Of a stretch of DNA of 64,000 bases, positions 34,345 to 45,399 are shown in pieces. This DNA comes from Rhodeus uyekii. Lineage: Eukaryota > Chordata > Actinopteri > Cypriniformes > Acheilognathidae. Location of the stretch: positions 1,958,501 to 2,022,500 of the forward strand of contig JAWRVZ010000049.1 of NCBI GenBank assembly GCA_037043235.1, in the 5' to 3' direction. Under the pieces are notes generated by a model that ran no database searches, had not been told where the DNA came from, and was given only the letters and a program-made list of their open reading frames with translations. The position numbers were made by a program, and so were the translations under genes. Position 1 is the first letter of the stretch; the number at the start of each line of letters is the position of its first letter.

Positions 34345-36252
34345 CCCTCCACCTGGGACAGAAGGTCCCTCCTGACCTTAATCTCCCAAGGGACTCCGTC
34401 TAGGAGGGACACAAGGTCCGTGAACCATATTCTGGACGGCCAGTGGGGGGCCACTAGCGTGAGATGGACCTTGTCCCGGCGAATCTTGGCCAGAACTCCC
34501 GGGAGCAGAGCGATCGGCTACGGCCACGGCCACGCCTGCACCATGGCATCCTGCCCCAGAGGCGCTGGATGTGTTAGTGAAAACCACAGAGGGCAGTGGG
34601 TGTTCTCTACTGAGGCAAACAGGTCGACCTGTGCCTTGCCGTATCTTTCCCAAATCTGCTCCACCACATCGGGGTGGAGTCGCCATTCCCTTGGTCTTGC
34701 CCCTTTCTCGATAGGGCGTCTGCTCCCACATTCTGGACCCCCGGGATGTAGGCCACCCTGAGAGAGAGCAACTTCCCCTGGGCCCAGAGGAGGATCTGTC
34801 ACGCCATCTTGTATAGTGGTCGCGAGCGTAGACCCCCTTGGTGGTTGATATATGCAATCGCAGTCATACTGTCGGTGAAAACAGTGACATGGTGGTCGCG
34901 AAGGTCCGGTAGGAACGCACAGATTGCTCTGCGGATCGCCAGTAACTCTAACATGTTTATGTGCCAGGTCTGGTGCCGACTGTTCCATAGACCTTGTGAG
35001 GAGCTGTCCTTCATGACCGCCCCCCAGCCCGAGAGGGAGGCGTCTGTCGAGAGAGAGACTCTCCGAGCCAGAGCCCCGAGCATTGGGCCTTGAGACAGGA
35101 ACCAAGAGTTCTTCCACATACTCAGGGTGCTTAGGCATCGCCCCGTGACCTTGATAGTGCGTAGCGGATTTCCCTTCGGGGAAAACCCCTTGGTCTTTAG
35201 CCACCACTGCAGGGGTCTCATGTGCAGAAGGCCCAGTGGGATGATGCTGGATGCCGCTGCCATGAGCCCTAAAACTCTCTGAAAGTGTTTCACCGTGAGT
35301 GGCTGGCCTAACTTGATGCTCTTGACGGCTGAACAAATAACTTGGATGCGCTCGGGGAAAAGCCGAGCCGACATCGCGACTGAGTCCCAGATGACTCCCA
35401 AGAAAGTGGTTCTCTGAGCAGGAGAAAGAACACTCTTCTTGGCGTTCAGCCTCAACCCCAGCTCCTTCATATGTGCGAGCACTACATCTCGATGTTGCTC
35501 CGCTAACTACGGTGACTGTGCCAGAATAAGCCAGTCGTCGATATAATTTAAAACACGGATGCCCCGTAACCGCAGCGGAGCTAGAGCAGCGTCCACGACT
35601 TTTGTGAACGTGCGGGGTGAGAGCGCTAGGCCGAAAGGAAGCACCCGATACTGGTACACCTTTCCCCCAAAGGCGAACCTCAGGAACTTCCTGTGTTGCG
35701 GAAGGATGGAGACATGGAAATATGCGTCCTTGAGGTCGACTGTGACAAACCAATCCTCGGATCTGACCTGCACTACGATCTGTTTGAGCGTTAGCATTTT
35801 GAACTTTAGACGCTTGACCGCACGATTCAAGAGACGTAAATCCAGAATAGGCCACAACCCTCCATCCTTCTTTGGAACTATGAAGTACCGGCTGTAGAAC
35901 CCGGACTTGCTTTCTGCGAGGGGTACATGCTCGATGGCCCCTTTCGCCAGCAAAGTGTCTACTTCTTGCTCCATGACCAGAGCCTGCTGAGGGCCTACCA
36001 CTGACTGTAGGACCCCCGAAATTGAGGTGGTGAAACCCCGAACTGAATGGCGTACCCTAAGGTCACCGTGCGCAGGACCCACTGAGAGATACCGGGTAGC
36101 CGTAACCACGCGTCCCGGAATTCTACTAGGGGAACCAGCCTCCCTGGGCTGGCCTCTGGTGCTAAGAACATATCCACCACTGAGCCGGGGCTGATTCCGG
36201 AAACCCGGGTGGATTGCTTTAGGACCTTCCTTGGAGGGGGTGGTTTTCCCAT
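34345..36252 (-). pseudogene. DIRS reverse transcriptase/RNase H, frameshifted
   Basis: RT: 'YFIVPKKDGGLWPILDLRLL', 'FVTVDLKDAYFHV' (first Asp motif), 'VLPFGLALSPRTF' and 'LNYIDDWLILAQ' (YIDD catalytic pair). RNase H: 'STDASLSGWGAVM' and 'VFTDSMTAIAYIN'. Downstream: 'QVDLFASVENTHCPLWFSL', a typical DIRS pol tail. Breaks: a frameshift near 36010-36025 at the RT start, a TAG at 35504-35506 after YIDDWLILAQSP, a TGA at 34799-34801 (CGA to TGA type) after the RNase H motif, then frame changes. Nearly all domain sequence is present but not in one frame. Confidence 0.85.
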
Positions 36253-36307
36253 GGCGGGCTGACTGTGGAGCTGCTCCAGGGATACACCACCTCGTTGCGG
36301 CTTGGTG

Positions 36308-37445
36308 TCAGGGCCGCTTACTCTTAGCCTTCTTGGCGTTCAGGACAACCCTCAAATCACCCTTTCTACCAGCAGCTTGAACTTGTCGGCCCGCCGTCCC
36401 GGGGTCTACCGGAGGGAGACGGGTCGCGACACTCTGTTTTTGAGCGGCCCTATGTGAGGAGCTTTGAGACCGCGCTTGACTGGCGGTCTCACGTGGAGGG
36501 CGGCGGGGAAGAACTTTACTGAACGCCGCCTGCTGCCGTGCAGCCTCCTGAAACTTGTCGACAACGCTTTTTACGGCATCGCCGAACAAGCCCGAAGGGG
36601 ACAGAGGAGCGTCCAGCAAAACAAATTTGTCCCTATCCTTCATAGCCGACAAATTGAGCCAAAGATGTCTCTCCATAGCCACCAGAGCTGCCATGGAGCG
36701 GCCGACAGAGTAGGCCGTCTCCCTAGTGGCCCGAAGAGACAGATCCACGGTCCGGCGCAGCTCTGCCACTGCCTCGGGACCGATACCGCCGCCCTCGTTG
36801 AGGTCCCCAAGCAACTCAGCCTGATATGCCTGTAGCAGTGTCGTGGTGTGCAGACACGCTGCGGCCTGACTCGATGCTGAGTATGCTTTCCCCACCAAAG
36901 ACGATGTGACGCGCATCGACTTGGAGGGGAGCGCCGGAGCTTTAATGGAGGATGCAGACTGGGGAACGAGGTAACTCGCAAGAGCCTCATCCACTTTCTT
37001 CATAACAATGATCTTGAGCCCCTACTAGATTAGTATACATCGTACTATTACGTGTATGAACTTTCTCAGAGGCTGGCCTTCCCCAAGATCTAGATACCTC
37101 GGCATGTAAATCAGGTATAAAAGGCATTGCTCGGCGCGGGGGAATGACGCGAGTCGGTAGATAACGCTCGTCTAACATACTCTTTTTCGGACGAGCGCTT
37201 CTGGTCTCTGCTGGCCAATCAATCCCCAGACGAGAGACCGCTCGCGCCACAACCTCAACTAGCTCCTCAAACGCCGGCGAGGAGAGTGGCGAATCCTCCT
37301 CGACCGGGTCAACACTAGCTAAATCCATCTCACTTTCTGAACTTGATAGAGCTAGTGTTGGAGTCACAGCACGAGCATCTCTCGGGGAGTGCTCGTGACT
37401 GGGACCCGCTTGATCTCGTGAGGGCTGAGGTAAGGAAAGACCCAC
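36308..37445 (-). pseudogene. DIRS Gag-like ORF, one frameshift
   Basis: Two overlapping frames: 37445-36987 (Ser/Glu-rich N-terminus, 'SSSESEMDLASVD') and 37003-36308 ('AYQAELLGDLNEGG', 'MAALVAMERHLWLNLSAMKD', a basic Gln/Arg-rich C-terminus). They change over at about 37000, which looks like a one-base indel rather than a programmed shift. The relic at 12590-13440 is a diverged relative. Function in particle assembly is inferred from position only. Confidence 0.7.
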
Positions 37446-37560
37446 CCCAGCTGCCAGGACCGAGAGCGCCGCAAAGCCTCGGCTGCTGCAGGTCCCAAAC
37501 CGCGGGGAACACTAGCCTGGGCGGCCTCGTTACAGACAAGCAAAACTCACTAGAGTTCCT

Positions 37561-38056
37561 GTGAAATAAACACCACTGATCAAAAGCATTCACCAGTTTT
37601 CTCCCTCAGTGACAAGATGATTTGGCAACCTGAGTGATTTAATAAGACTCTTAATAAAACAATATAAGCACTGAAATGAGGAAATGTAATAACTTCTGAA
37701 ACCTCATGCAAACCTCGTGTGAGAAACTTGAGCTGCTTCTTCTTCTGAATTTTATATGATGGACTCCTGTGGCACAGCTCTGTATTAACCTCTAGTGGTC
37801 AATCATAGAACTGCACCGGCTACAGTTTCTTTGGGAATTACATACAAATCTAAAGGAGTTGCAAAATAACTCAGTTCAAACAGAAGTTTAGCTTTCTATG
37901 AAAAAGCCTCATCACTTTAAGTGAATTGGGAAAAGACTTGGGTATGCTGTGGGTCACTGGGAAAATGGGAGGCCACACCAACTTTCCATGTAGATTATTG
38001 GACATTCAATGGAGATAATCTTGTATAAATTATTATGAAGCATCTACGAGTACACA
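37561..38056. other. gene-free AT-rich stretch
   Basis: Flank of the DIRS element; contains nothing recognised. Confidence 0.4.
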
Positions 38057-38274
38057 ATATTCAGACGTCTAGCCTCACTCGAAAGGTAAGCTTCGACTTT
38101 TTACGTTATTTCATTGTTTATAGGTCAATTTAGCTTTATTATGAAATTTAATGGGGTGTTTTTGGAGGGCTTGGAACGGATTAGCCATTTTACATGTAAA
38201 ATGTGTTCCAAGATACGAAAAACTCATTATACGAAGGCTGGAACGGAATAATTTCGTATCTCGAGGTACCACTG
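38057..38274 (-). mobile_element. pogo/Tigger-like element end
   Basis: On the minus strand it begins CAGTGGTACCTCGAGATACG directly after a TA dinucleotide (38275-38276), the arrangement of Tc1/mariner-superfamily pogo/Tigger elements. The opposite inverted end was not found, so the fragment is truncated or decayed. It abuts the Ig-domain exon. Confidence 0.5.
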
Positions 38275-38724
38275 TACATCAGTTCCACAGTAGAACGTGT
38301 CTGAATCCCCTTCACTCAGATCTCTGATGATCACAGTGAATACTGCTGAACTTGTGTCGTCATACAGAGAGAATCCTCCAGAATTAAACCATTTATTTTT
38401 AATATCAGTCTTGATTTTGTCTTCACACTCTGACCACTGTCCCTTACAAAAATATTTAGCATTCTCTGTATATCCTTCATCATATCTGCATCTGATCGTA
38501 ACTCCTCCTCCTGTATATCCTGTCACACCGATGGATCTTACGACACCTACAACAAACCAACATCAAATACACTTCAAGATACATAGAAATTAACTTTCTT
38601 CAACAGTCATAGAAACACATTGATCTGAAGTGAAAGACTTTCTTCATTTAAGTTTGTGTGTTTTTCTTGATTTTCTTCAGTTCCCCAGAATCATCAGCAG
38701 AGTGAAAGTCCAGATGATCTTCAC
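38275..38724 (-). pseudogene. CD300/pIgR-like receptor: leader and Ig-V exon, broken
   Basis: The Ig-V exon starts at an acceptor (ttgtag|GT) at 38547/38546 in phase 1. It reads 'GGGVTIRCRYDEGYTENAKY', 'FCKGQWSECEDKIKTD', 'SLYDDTSSAVFTVIIRDLSE' and 'DSDTFYCGTDV'. It has both core cysteines plus the extra pair (FCKGQWSEC) typical of CD300/CMRF35/pIgR-like domains. The exon is cut at the TA at 38275 by a pogo/Tigger-like end. About 130 bases upstream (38724-38677) is a leader-like sequence 'KIIWTFTLLMILGN' whose first codon is GTG, not ATG, and which runs into a stop with no donor site. No membrane or tail exon is nearby. In life such proteins are myeloid/epithelial surface receptors; this copy cannot make one. 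Confidence 0.72.
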
Positions 38725-38734
38725 AGAATATTCT

Positions 38735-39520
38735 GTTATTTCTCCATCACATGGTTCTGCTCTATAAAGATTTTACATGATCACTTAGTTCTTGTTCATC
38801 AGTTGTGTAAACTCTGTCTGAAAGTTTCAGATGACCTAAACTTTTTCTATCAGATCCTTTCTTCTCAAAAATTGAAGAAAAGGGATGTTGGAGCATCCAT
38901 ACAAGAAGAAGACATGCATCCATCCTTAGAAGACATGAACCTTGAAAGAAAACATCCCCCACACCATTACACCACCACACCAGCCTTCACCGTGGTAACA
39001 AGGCATGATGGATCCCTGTTCTCAATCTGTTTGTGCCAAATTTTGACTCTGCCATATGAATGTCTCAATAGAAACCGAGGCTCATCAGACCAGGCAACAT
39101 TTTTCTGTCTTCAACTGTCCAGTTTTAGTGAAATTGTGAAACTTTTTCCTATTTGTAGTGGAGATGAGTGGCACCCGGTGGGGTCTTCTGCTGTTGTAGC
39201 TCATCCGCCTCAAGGTTGTGCGTGTTGTGGCTTCACAAATGCTTTGCTGCAAACCTCGGTCAAAGTTGCTCTTCTATCAGCTTGAATCAGTCGGCCCATT
39301 CTCCTCTGACCTCTAGCATCAACAAGGCATTTTCTCCCTCAGGACTGCCGCATACTGGATGCTTTTCCCTTTTCACACCATTCTTTGTAAACCCTAGAAA
39401 TGGTTGTGCGTGAAAATCCCAGTAATTGAGCAGATTGTGAAATACTCAACCTTATAGGCACCCAAAAAACTTGATGATGGTCAAAAAGATGGTCATTGTG
39501 TAATGAGAGGCATAAGGGCA
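38735..39520 (-). pseudogene. Tc1-like transposase relic
   Basis: Minus strand reads 'SISQSAQLLGFSRTTISRVY' plus 'KEWCEKGKASSMRQS' (helix-turn-helix), then in pieces 'KCLVDARGQRRMGRLIQ', and 'VAWSDEPRFLLRHSYGRVKI' containing the second catalytic Asp of a Tc1 DDE transposase. Frameshifts and stops throughout. The 160-codon plus-strand frame 38803-39285 is only its antisense shadow. Confidence 0.78.
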
Positions 39521-39708
39521 AAAACAACAGTATGAAAGGCAAATATTATAAGGAGGACTAACAATGAATGTGAATGAGAGTGAATAACTTATGAATGAGC
39601 TCTGCGCTCCCCCCTCTGACCACCGGAGGGAGCTATCACACTTATACTGATACACATACACTACATTTCCCATAAACCCACACATTGGACTGATTGTCAC
39701 ACCAGCTG

Positions 39709-40460
39709 GCAAGGCAAGGCAAGGCAAGTTTATTTGTATAGCACATTTCATACACAATGGTAATTCAAAGTGCTTTACATAAAGAAGAATGATAGAAATA
39801 AAACATTAAAAATGATTAAAAGAAGAAAAAGATAATACGTATAAAATAAAATGCAAACAGTTCGGACATAGCACAGTGCTCAATCTGCAAATACATAAGT
39901 AAAAAGATGTGTTTTGAGTCTTGATTTGATTCCAGCTGCGGCTGGCGTAACAGCTAAAAGCAGACTCTCCTTGCTTTGAGTGAACCCTGGGTATTACTAA
40001 GTGACTTGATCCTGATGATCTTAGTGATCTGTTAGGTTTATATTCTATGAGCATATCTGCAATGTATTGAGGTCCTAGGCCATTGAGCGATTTATAAACA
40101 AGTAACAGTACTTTAAAATCAATTCTAAATGTAACTGGAAGCCAGTGCAAGGACCTGAGGACTGGTGTGATGTGTTCATATTTTCTGGTTCTGCTCAGAA
40201 TCCTGGCAGCAGCGTTCTGTACGAGCTGCAGCTGTCTTATGGTCTTTTTGGGAAGGCCAGTGAGGAGCCCATTACAATAATCCACCCTGCTGGTGATGAA
40301 AGCATGAACAAGTTTCTCTAAGTCTTGATTGGAGACAAAGCATCTAATTCTTGCAATATTTTTGAGATGATAATATGCTGATTTAGTTATTGTTTTTACA
40401 TGGCTACTGAAACTCAGGTGTGACTCAAAATCACACCAAGATTCCTGACCTGATTTTTAG
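39709..40460 (-). pseudogene. L2-type LINE RT C-terminal relic
   Basis: The frame at 39806-40285 reads 'MDYCNGLLTGLPKKTIRQLQ', 'LVQNAAARILSRTRKYEHIT' and 'LHWLPVTFRIDFKVLLLVYK', matching the C-terminal third of ORF2 at 42535-45399 but as a different subfamily. It ends in the tandem tail '(AAGGC)n' plus 'aagtttatttgtatagcaca' at 39709-39760. 5'-truncated. Confidence 0.82.
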
Positions 40461-40519
40461 TTGTTAGTTGTTTAGCTGGACACCATTATCATTGCTTGTA
40501 ATTGCAATATCATTGCTTG

Positions 40520-40793
40520 CATTGGTCTTGTTTTTGCATTGCTAACATTTCTGAGTGTTATTATTCTGTCCTGATTGCTAGTTACTGTTTCTGCCTATTT
40601 ACCCATCATTGATTCTATTCTGCTGCCCTGACCTGTGCCTGGGATTATCGCTCGTGAATGTTCTCTGCCCGTCTTGACTTCCCCGCTTGGATTATAGTTT
40701 ATGTATGCTCTGTCTGTCCTGACCATCCGCCTGTACGACCACTCTTAATAAAGACACGCATTTGGATTTATGCCTGTGAGTCCCCCGTTACAA
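40520..40793 (+). repeat. LTR-like repeat, 3' portion
   Basis: Shares 'aacatttctgag' and the CTG/CCTG-rich layout with 47700-48001. It has an 'aataaagac' signal and ends 'cccccgttaca'. The 5' border was not found. Confidence 0.4.
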
Positions 40794-40867
40794 TAACAAA
40801 CTCTGCTAATACATTTTAAACAATTTGATTACAATAATCTTAGTTGTGGACACAATACTTAATATGA

Positions 40868-41006
40868 ATCAATGTTATTGTCCTGCTCTTCTAGAGCTGC
40901 TGTTCAGCAAAAACAAACTTTGTTGCATTATTTCTCCGTAAAGCTGCTTTGAAACAGTCTGTATTGTAAAAAGTGTTATATAAATAAATGTGACTTGACA
41001 TGAAAT
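40868..41006 (+). mobile_element. L2-type LINE 3' tail fragment
   Basis: 'gtaaagctgctttgaaacag', 'attgtaaaaagtgttatata' and 'gtgacttgacatg' match the LINE 3' end at 2260-2335. Diverged and short. Confidence 0.7.
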
Positions 41007-41189
41007 AAAGTATTGGCACCACCCTGGCAACCACAGTCAGAACTGCAGTCTTTAAAACTTTGGATTTTGTCCAAAACACTGACATAAATATGCAAAACTT
41101 TCATGGAACATGAAAGTGAAAGTTACAAGTGTCCAGCAATAAAAGGAGCACATTCAAATTAACTAGATATTTTTCCAATGAAAACCTGC

Positions 41190-41495
41190 TGTCACAGTCT
41201 TGTCGCGTCTTTCACATCCGGGTCACATCCTGCACCTGTCTGTGTCTAATCACTGATCGTTAGTCTCGTCAGCTGTTGATACTTCAGTGTTTGTTGTAAA
41301 TACCTTCCTGTGTTCCCATGTCTTTGTCGATCTTTAACATTTCGTCGTGGATGTTGTCCTAGTGTGTGGATGTCGCTCTGCGTTTTGCACCATAGTGCGC
41401 TGTTTTGTTTCCCGTTTTTGAATAAAGAGTATTTAAGTTTGATCGTGTGCTTCCTCGTCCTTTCTCCGCATCGCACACGCATCCAAAGTGTGACA
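41190..41495 (+). mobile_element. solo LTR, 306 bp
   Basis: Starts TGTCACAG and ends AAGTGTGACA (inverted termini). It is flanked by the exact 5-bp duplication CCTGC at 41185-41189 and 41496-41500. It contains a 'gaataaagag' polyadenylation-like signal. No internal genes. Confidence 0.85.
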
Positions 41496-41867
41496 CCTGC
41501 AGCCACTGACATTGAAAACATTACTTATAGCTGCTTTATTAAAAACATAATTATCACCCTTAAACTGCAAAAGAAATTTTGCTGAACCATTAATGCTTAT
41601 GAATCAATAATAATGATATTTAAAATTATAATAAATCAAGTGAATATGAATATTCATATACTTAGAAATGAGTCATAAAACAGGATTTTTTTCACTGCAA
41701 CTGTAAAGGATATTCCTTGAATTTAAATGTAAAAAAATAACTAACCTTTAAATGTTGATGCCATTATATCTTCAAATGTGTCTGTTGTTGTTGAGCGTCA
41801 ACCCGACTGTATCAACTAAAGTAAACTGAAAGTCTCTCTCTCTCTCTCTGAGCGAATATGCTGGGTC
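41496..41867. other. gene-free stretch
   Basis: AT-rich sequence between a solo LTR and the L2-type LINE; a short (TC)n run at about 41834-41849. Nothing else recognised. Confidence 0.4.
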
Positions 41868-42534
41868 AAGTCAAGTCAAGTCACCTTTATTTATATAGCG
41901 CTTTTTACAATGTAGATTGTTTCAAAGCAGCTTTACAGGAAAAACAATATAAACATAGTTTGTTTGGCTGAACAGAAGCCCCAAAAGAGCAGGCGAATCA
42001 ATACAATTGATGAATTTTAAGTGTTAAGTTTCCCCAACTGAGCAAGCCATAGGCGACAGCGGCAAGGAACCAAAACTCCGGCAGGTGACGTAACGAATGA
42101 AGAATAGAATGGAGAAAAAACCTTGGGAGAAACCAGGCTCAGTCGGGGGACCAGTTCTCCTCTGGCCAAGAGCCAAACCGTGCATGATTATTATACAACA
42201 ATTCAAGTCCAATATGAAGTCCAATATGGTCCGGTTAGAGATGGGTTCATGATCGTCACAGGGAGGGTCCAGTAGAGTCACGGTCTCCGCAGACACCCCA
42301 GGGCAGTGCTGTGCTCGTGTCCAGGTCCTTCATCTGATCTGGATACGGCCCGGATCCAGCTGACCACGGTAACCTCGGAATAAACAGAGACCAATATCAG
42401 CGTAGATGCCATTCTTCTTCTGATGTATCGAGTACATCAGGTGTTATGGGAATGTTCCCGGTTCCGGCTTATCTAAATTATGCAGCCTAACAATCATTTT
42501 ACATGATTTGGATTAAAAATGTATGTATAATGTG

Positions 42535-45399
42535 TTATGTGTATGCCAGGTTGAAGAGATGTGTTTTTAGTCTACATTTAAACTGACAGAGTGTGTCTGC
42601 TTCCCGAACTGTAATAGGAAGACTGTTCCAGAGTTTAGGAGCTAAATAGGAAAAGGATCGCCCGCCAGCAGTTGACTTTGATATTCTAGGTATTATAAGC
42701 TGGTCAGTATTTTGGGATCGCAATAGACGTGAAGGACTATAATGTGTTAAGAGATCGCTCAAGTACTGTGGAGCTAAACCATTTAATGCTTTGTAAGTAA
42801 TTAGCAAGATTTTAAAATGTATTCGGTGTTTAATAGGAAGCCAGTGCAGGTTTGACAGAACTGGGCTAATATGCTCATACTTCCTGGTTCTAGTAAGAAC
42901 TCGAGCTGCTGCATTTTGGACCAGCTGGAATTTGTTTATTAAGCGTGCAGGGCAACCACCTAGTAAAGCATTACAATAATCTAGCCTTGAACTCATGAAC
43001 GCATGAACTAACTTTTCTGCATTTGTCTTAGATAGCATATGTCGCAATTTAGATATATTTTTAAGATGGAAGAACGCCATTTTACAGATGCTAGAAACAT
43101 GGCTTTCAAATGAAAGATTGGTATCAAAGAGCACACCCAGGTTTTTAACTGACGACGAAGACTTGACAGAGCAGCCATCGAGTGTTAGGCAGTAGTCTAG
43201 ATTATTATGTGCTGAACTTTTTGGTCTAATAATTAGAATCTCTGTTTTTTCAGAATTTAGCAGTAGAAAGTTATTAGTCATCCAATTTTTTATATCGGTT
43301 ATGCATTCTGTTAATTTAGTGAATTTGTTCGTTTCATCAGGATGAGAAGAAATATAGAGCTGAGTATCATCAGCGTAACAATGAAAGCTAATGCCATGCT
43401 TCCTAATAACTGCACCCAAAGGAAGCAAGTACAGGGTGAAAAGCAATGGTCCTAGTACTGAACCTTGAGGAACTCCATACTGAACCCGTGACCGATATGA
43501 CATCTCCTCATTTACTGCTACAAACTGATAACGCTCAGATAAGTATGACTTGAACCAGGCTAATGCAACTCCACTAATGCCAACATAATTTTCAAGTCTA
43601 TTCAGAAGGATTTTGTGGTCAATTGTATCAAATGCAGCACTAAGGTCCAGTAACACTAACAGAGAGATACAACCACGATCGGATGATAAGAGCAAATCAT
43701 TTGTAACTCTAATGAGAGCAGTCTCAGTACTATGATATGGTCTAAATCCTGACTGGAAATCCTCGTAGATGCTGTTTCTTTCTAGAAAGGAACATAGTTG
43801 TGAAGATATTGCCTTTTCTAGAATCTTTGACAAGAAAGGTAGATTCGATATCGGCCTGTAATTAACTAATTCTGTAGGATCAAGTTGTGGTTTTTTAATA
43901 AGCGGTTTAATTACAGCCAGCTTAAAGGTTTTTGGTACGTATCCTAATGACAAAGAAGAATTAATTATATTAAGAATAGGATCTATGATTTCTGGAAGCA
44001 TCTCTTTCAGTAGCTTAGTCGGTATTGGGTCTAGCATACATGTTGTTGATTTTGATGATTTAACGAGTTTAGACAATTCTTCCTCCCCAATAGCAATGAA
44101 GGATTGGAATTTTTCTTCAGGGACACTAAAATGTACTGTATTTTGGAATATTGTAGTAGACTGTTGCATGTTTATTATTTCCTCTCTAATATTATTAATT
44201 TTGCAAGTAAAGAAGTCCATGAAGTCATTAGTGCTATTAGTGCTGTGCTGATTTAAAGCATCTGGGGTTGAGGCTTTATTTCTTGTTAATTTAGTCACTG
44301 TATCAAATAAATACCTAGGGTTGTATTTGTTTTCTTCTAAGAGGGTAGAAAAGTAAGTAGATCTAGCTGATCTTAAGGCCTTTCTGAATGCAATAGAGCT
44401 GTCTTTCCATGAAATGCGAAAAACCTCTAGCTTAGTTTTTTTCCAGCTCCGCTCCATTTTTCTGGCTGCTCTCTTGAGGGCCCGGGTGTGCTCGTTGTAC
44501 CACGGTGTTGGACTATTTTCTTTAATCTTCTTTAAGCGTAATGGAGCAACAGTGTCTAAAGTGCTGGAAAAGAGAGAGTTTATAGTTTCTGTTGCAACAT
44601 CAAGTTCTTCTAGGCTATCTGGGATGTTAAGTAGATGAAACTGATCGGGAAGATTATTTATAAAGCTATCTTTTGTGTTAGGAGTGATAGTTCTACTATA
44701 TTTATAACAGGGAGTTCGTTTTTCGACTTTGGCTAAAGGTAATCTACACGCAACTAAGTAATGATCTGAGATGTCATCGCTCTGCTGCAGAATTTGAACA
44801 GTATCAACATTGATCCCATATGACAATATTAGATCTAAAGTATGATTACGAGAATGAGTGGGTCCTGATACATGTTGTGTAACTCCAATAGAGTTTAAAA
44901 TGTCTCTAAATGCCACTCCCAATGCGTCTTTTTCATTATCTACATGGATGTTAAAATCACCGACGATTATGACTTTATCTGCAGACATTACTAATCCTGA
45001 GAGAAAATCAGCAAATTCTTTGATAAAGTCTGTATGGTGCCCTGGTGGCCTGTATAGAATAGCCAGCACAAAAGTTAAACAGGAATTATTACTTGCACTA
45101 GATAATTTTACATTAAGGACCATCACTTCAAAAGAATTATATTTCAAATTAGACCTTTGAGCAGTACTGATCGTGTTACTATAAATTACAGCAACACCTC
45201 CTCCTTTACCTTTCAGACGAGGCTCATGTTTATAACAGTAATCTTGAGGGGTGGACTCATTTAAAGTAATATAATCGTCTGGTTTTAGCCAAGTTTCTGT
45301 CAAACACAGCACATCTAGTTTATGATCTGTAATCATATCATTTACAATAAGTGCTTTTGAGGAAAGGGATCGTATATTCAGTAACCCAAGCTTTATCAT
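42535..45399 (-). CDS. LINE ORF2: endonuclease-reverse transcriptase, intact
   Basis: 954 aa from the first ATG at 45399; the same frame is open about 36 codons further upstream, so the true start may be higher. N-terminal apurinic-type endonuclease: 'KLGLLNIRSLSSKA', 'LDVLCLTETWLKPDD', 'KGKGGGVAVIYS', 'ILYRPPGHHTDF', 'VIIVGDFNIHVDN' and 'DISDHYLVACRL' (catalytic Asp/His). RT: 'NYRPISNLPFLSKILEKAI', 'LLVLLDLSAAFDTIDHKILL', 'VPQGSVLGPLLFTLYL' and catalytic 'FHCYADDTQLYI'. The C-terminus 'LDYCNALLGGCPARLINKFQ' through 'LWNSLPITVREADTL' is the usual L2 thumb/tail region. No stop or frameshift, unlike every other LINE in the window. Confidence 0.93.
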   Translation of the reverse strand: MIKLGLLNIRSLSSKALIVNDMITDHKLDVLCLTETWLKPDDYITLNESTPQDYCYKHEPRLKGKGGGVAVIYSNTISTAQRSNLKYNSFEVMVLNVKLSSASNNSCLTFVLAILYRPPGHHTDFIKEFADFLSGLVMSADKVIIVGDFNIHVDNEKDALGVAFRDILNSIGVTQHVSGPTHSRNHTLDLILSYGINVDTVQILQQSDDISDHYLVACRLPLAKVEKRTPCYKYSRTITPNTKDSFINNLPDQFHLLNIPDSLEELDVATETINSLFSSTLDTVAPLRLKKIKENSPTPWYNEHTRALKRAARKMERSWKKTKLEVFRISWKDSSIAFRKALRSARSTYFSTLLEENKYNPRYLFDTVTKLTRNKASTPDALNQHSTNSTNDFMDFFTCKINNIREEIINMQQSTTIFQNTVHFSVPEEKFQSFIAIGEEELSKLVKSSKSTTCMLDPIPTKLLKEMLPEIIDPILNIINSSLSLGYVPKTFKLAVIKPLIKKPQLDPTELVNYRPISNLPFLSKILEKAISSQLCSFLERNSIYEDFQSGFRPYHSTETALIRVTNDLLLSSDRGCISLLVLLDLSAAFDTIDHKILLNRLENYVGISGVALAWFKSYLSERYQFVAVNEEMSYRSRVQYGVPQGSVLGPLLFTLYLLPLGAVIRKHGISFHCYADDTQLYISSHPDETNKFTKLTECITDIKNWMTNNFLLLNSEKTEILIIRPKSSAHNNLDYCLTLDGCSVKSSSSVKNLGVLFDTNLSFESHVSSICKMAFFHLKNISKLRHMLSKTNAEKLVHAFMSSRLDYCNALLGGCPARLINKFQLVQNAAARVLTRTRKYEHISPVLSNLHWLPIKHRIHFKILLITYKALNGLAPQYLSDLLTHYSPSRLLRSQNTDQLIIPRISKSTAGGRSFSYLAPKLWNSLPITVREADTLCQFKCRLKTHLFNLAYT

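Larger units (their letters stand above)
32915..37560 (-). mobile_element. DIRS1-like retrotransposon, near-complete, inactive
   Basis: GC-rich island in AT-rich DNA coding on the minus strand, in order Gag-like (37445-36308), RT/RNase H (36252-34345) and tyrosine recombinase (34344-33274), the DIRS order. No LTRs and no target duplication are seen, as expected for recombinase-mediated integration. At the low-coordinate end, the sequence starting 'cgttccctttcagggaact' occurs twice (about 32929 and 33179). Between the two lies one arm (33139-33182) of the 44-bp inverted repeat seen perfectly paired at 63512-63555/63780-63823. The high-coordinate border is a guess from where family similarity and GC content end. 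Confidence 0.85.

Noticed and set aside
36987..37003. Programmed frameshift in the DIRS Gag
   Set aside because: No slippery site or structure was seen, and the rest of the element carries random breaks, so a simple indel is the better explanation.
38803..39285. 160-codon plus-strand open frame
   Set aside because: It is antisense to a Tc1-like transposase relic whose helix-turn-helix and catalytic Asp motifs are readable on the minus strand.
41870..41890. CRISPR-like short direct repeats (AGTCA)n here and at 25000
   Set aside because: They are the tandem 3' tail of an L2-type LINE; no spacer structure, and the genome is vertebrate.
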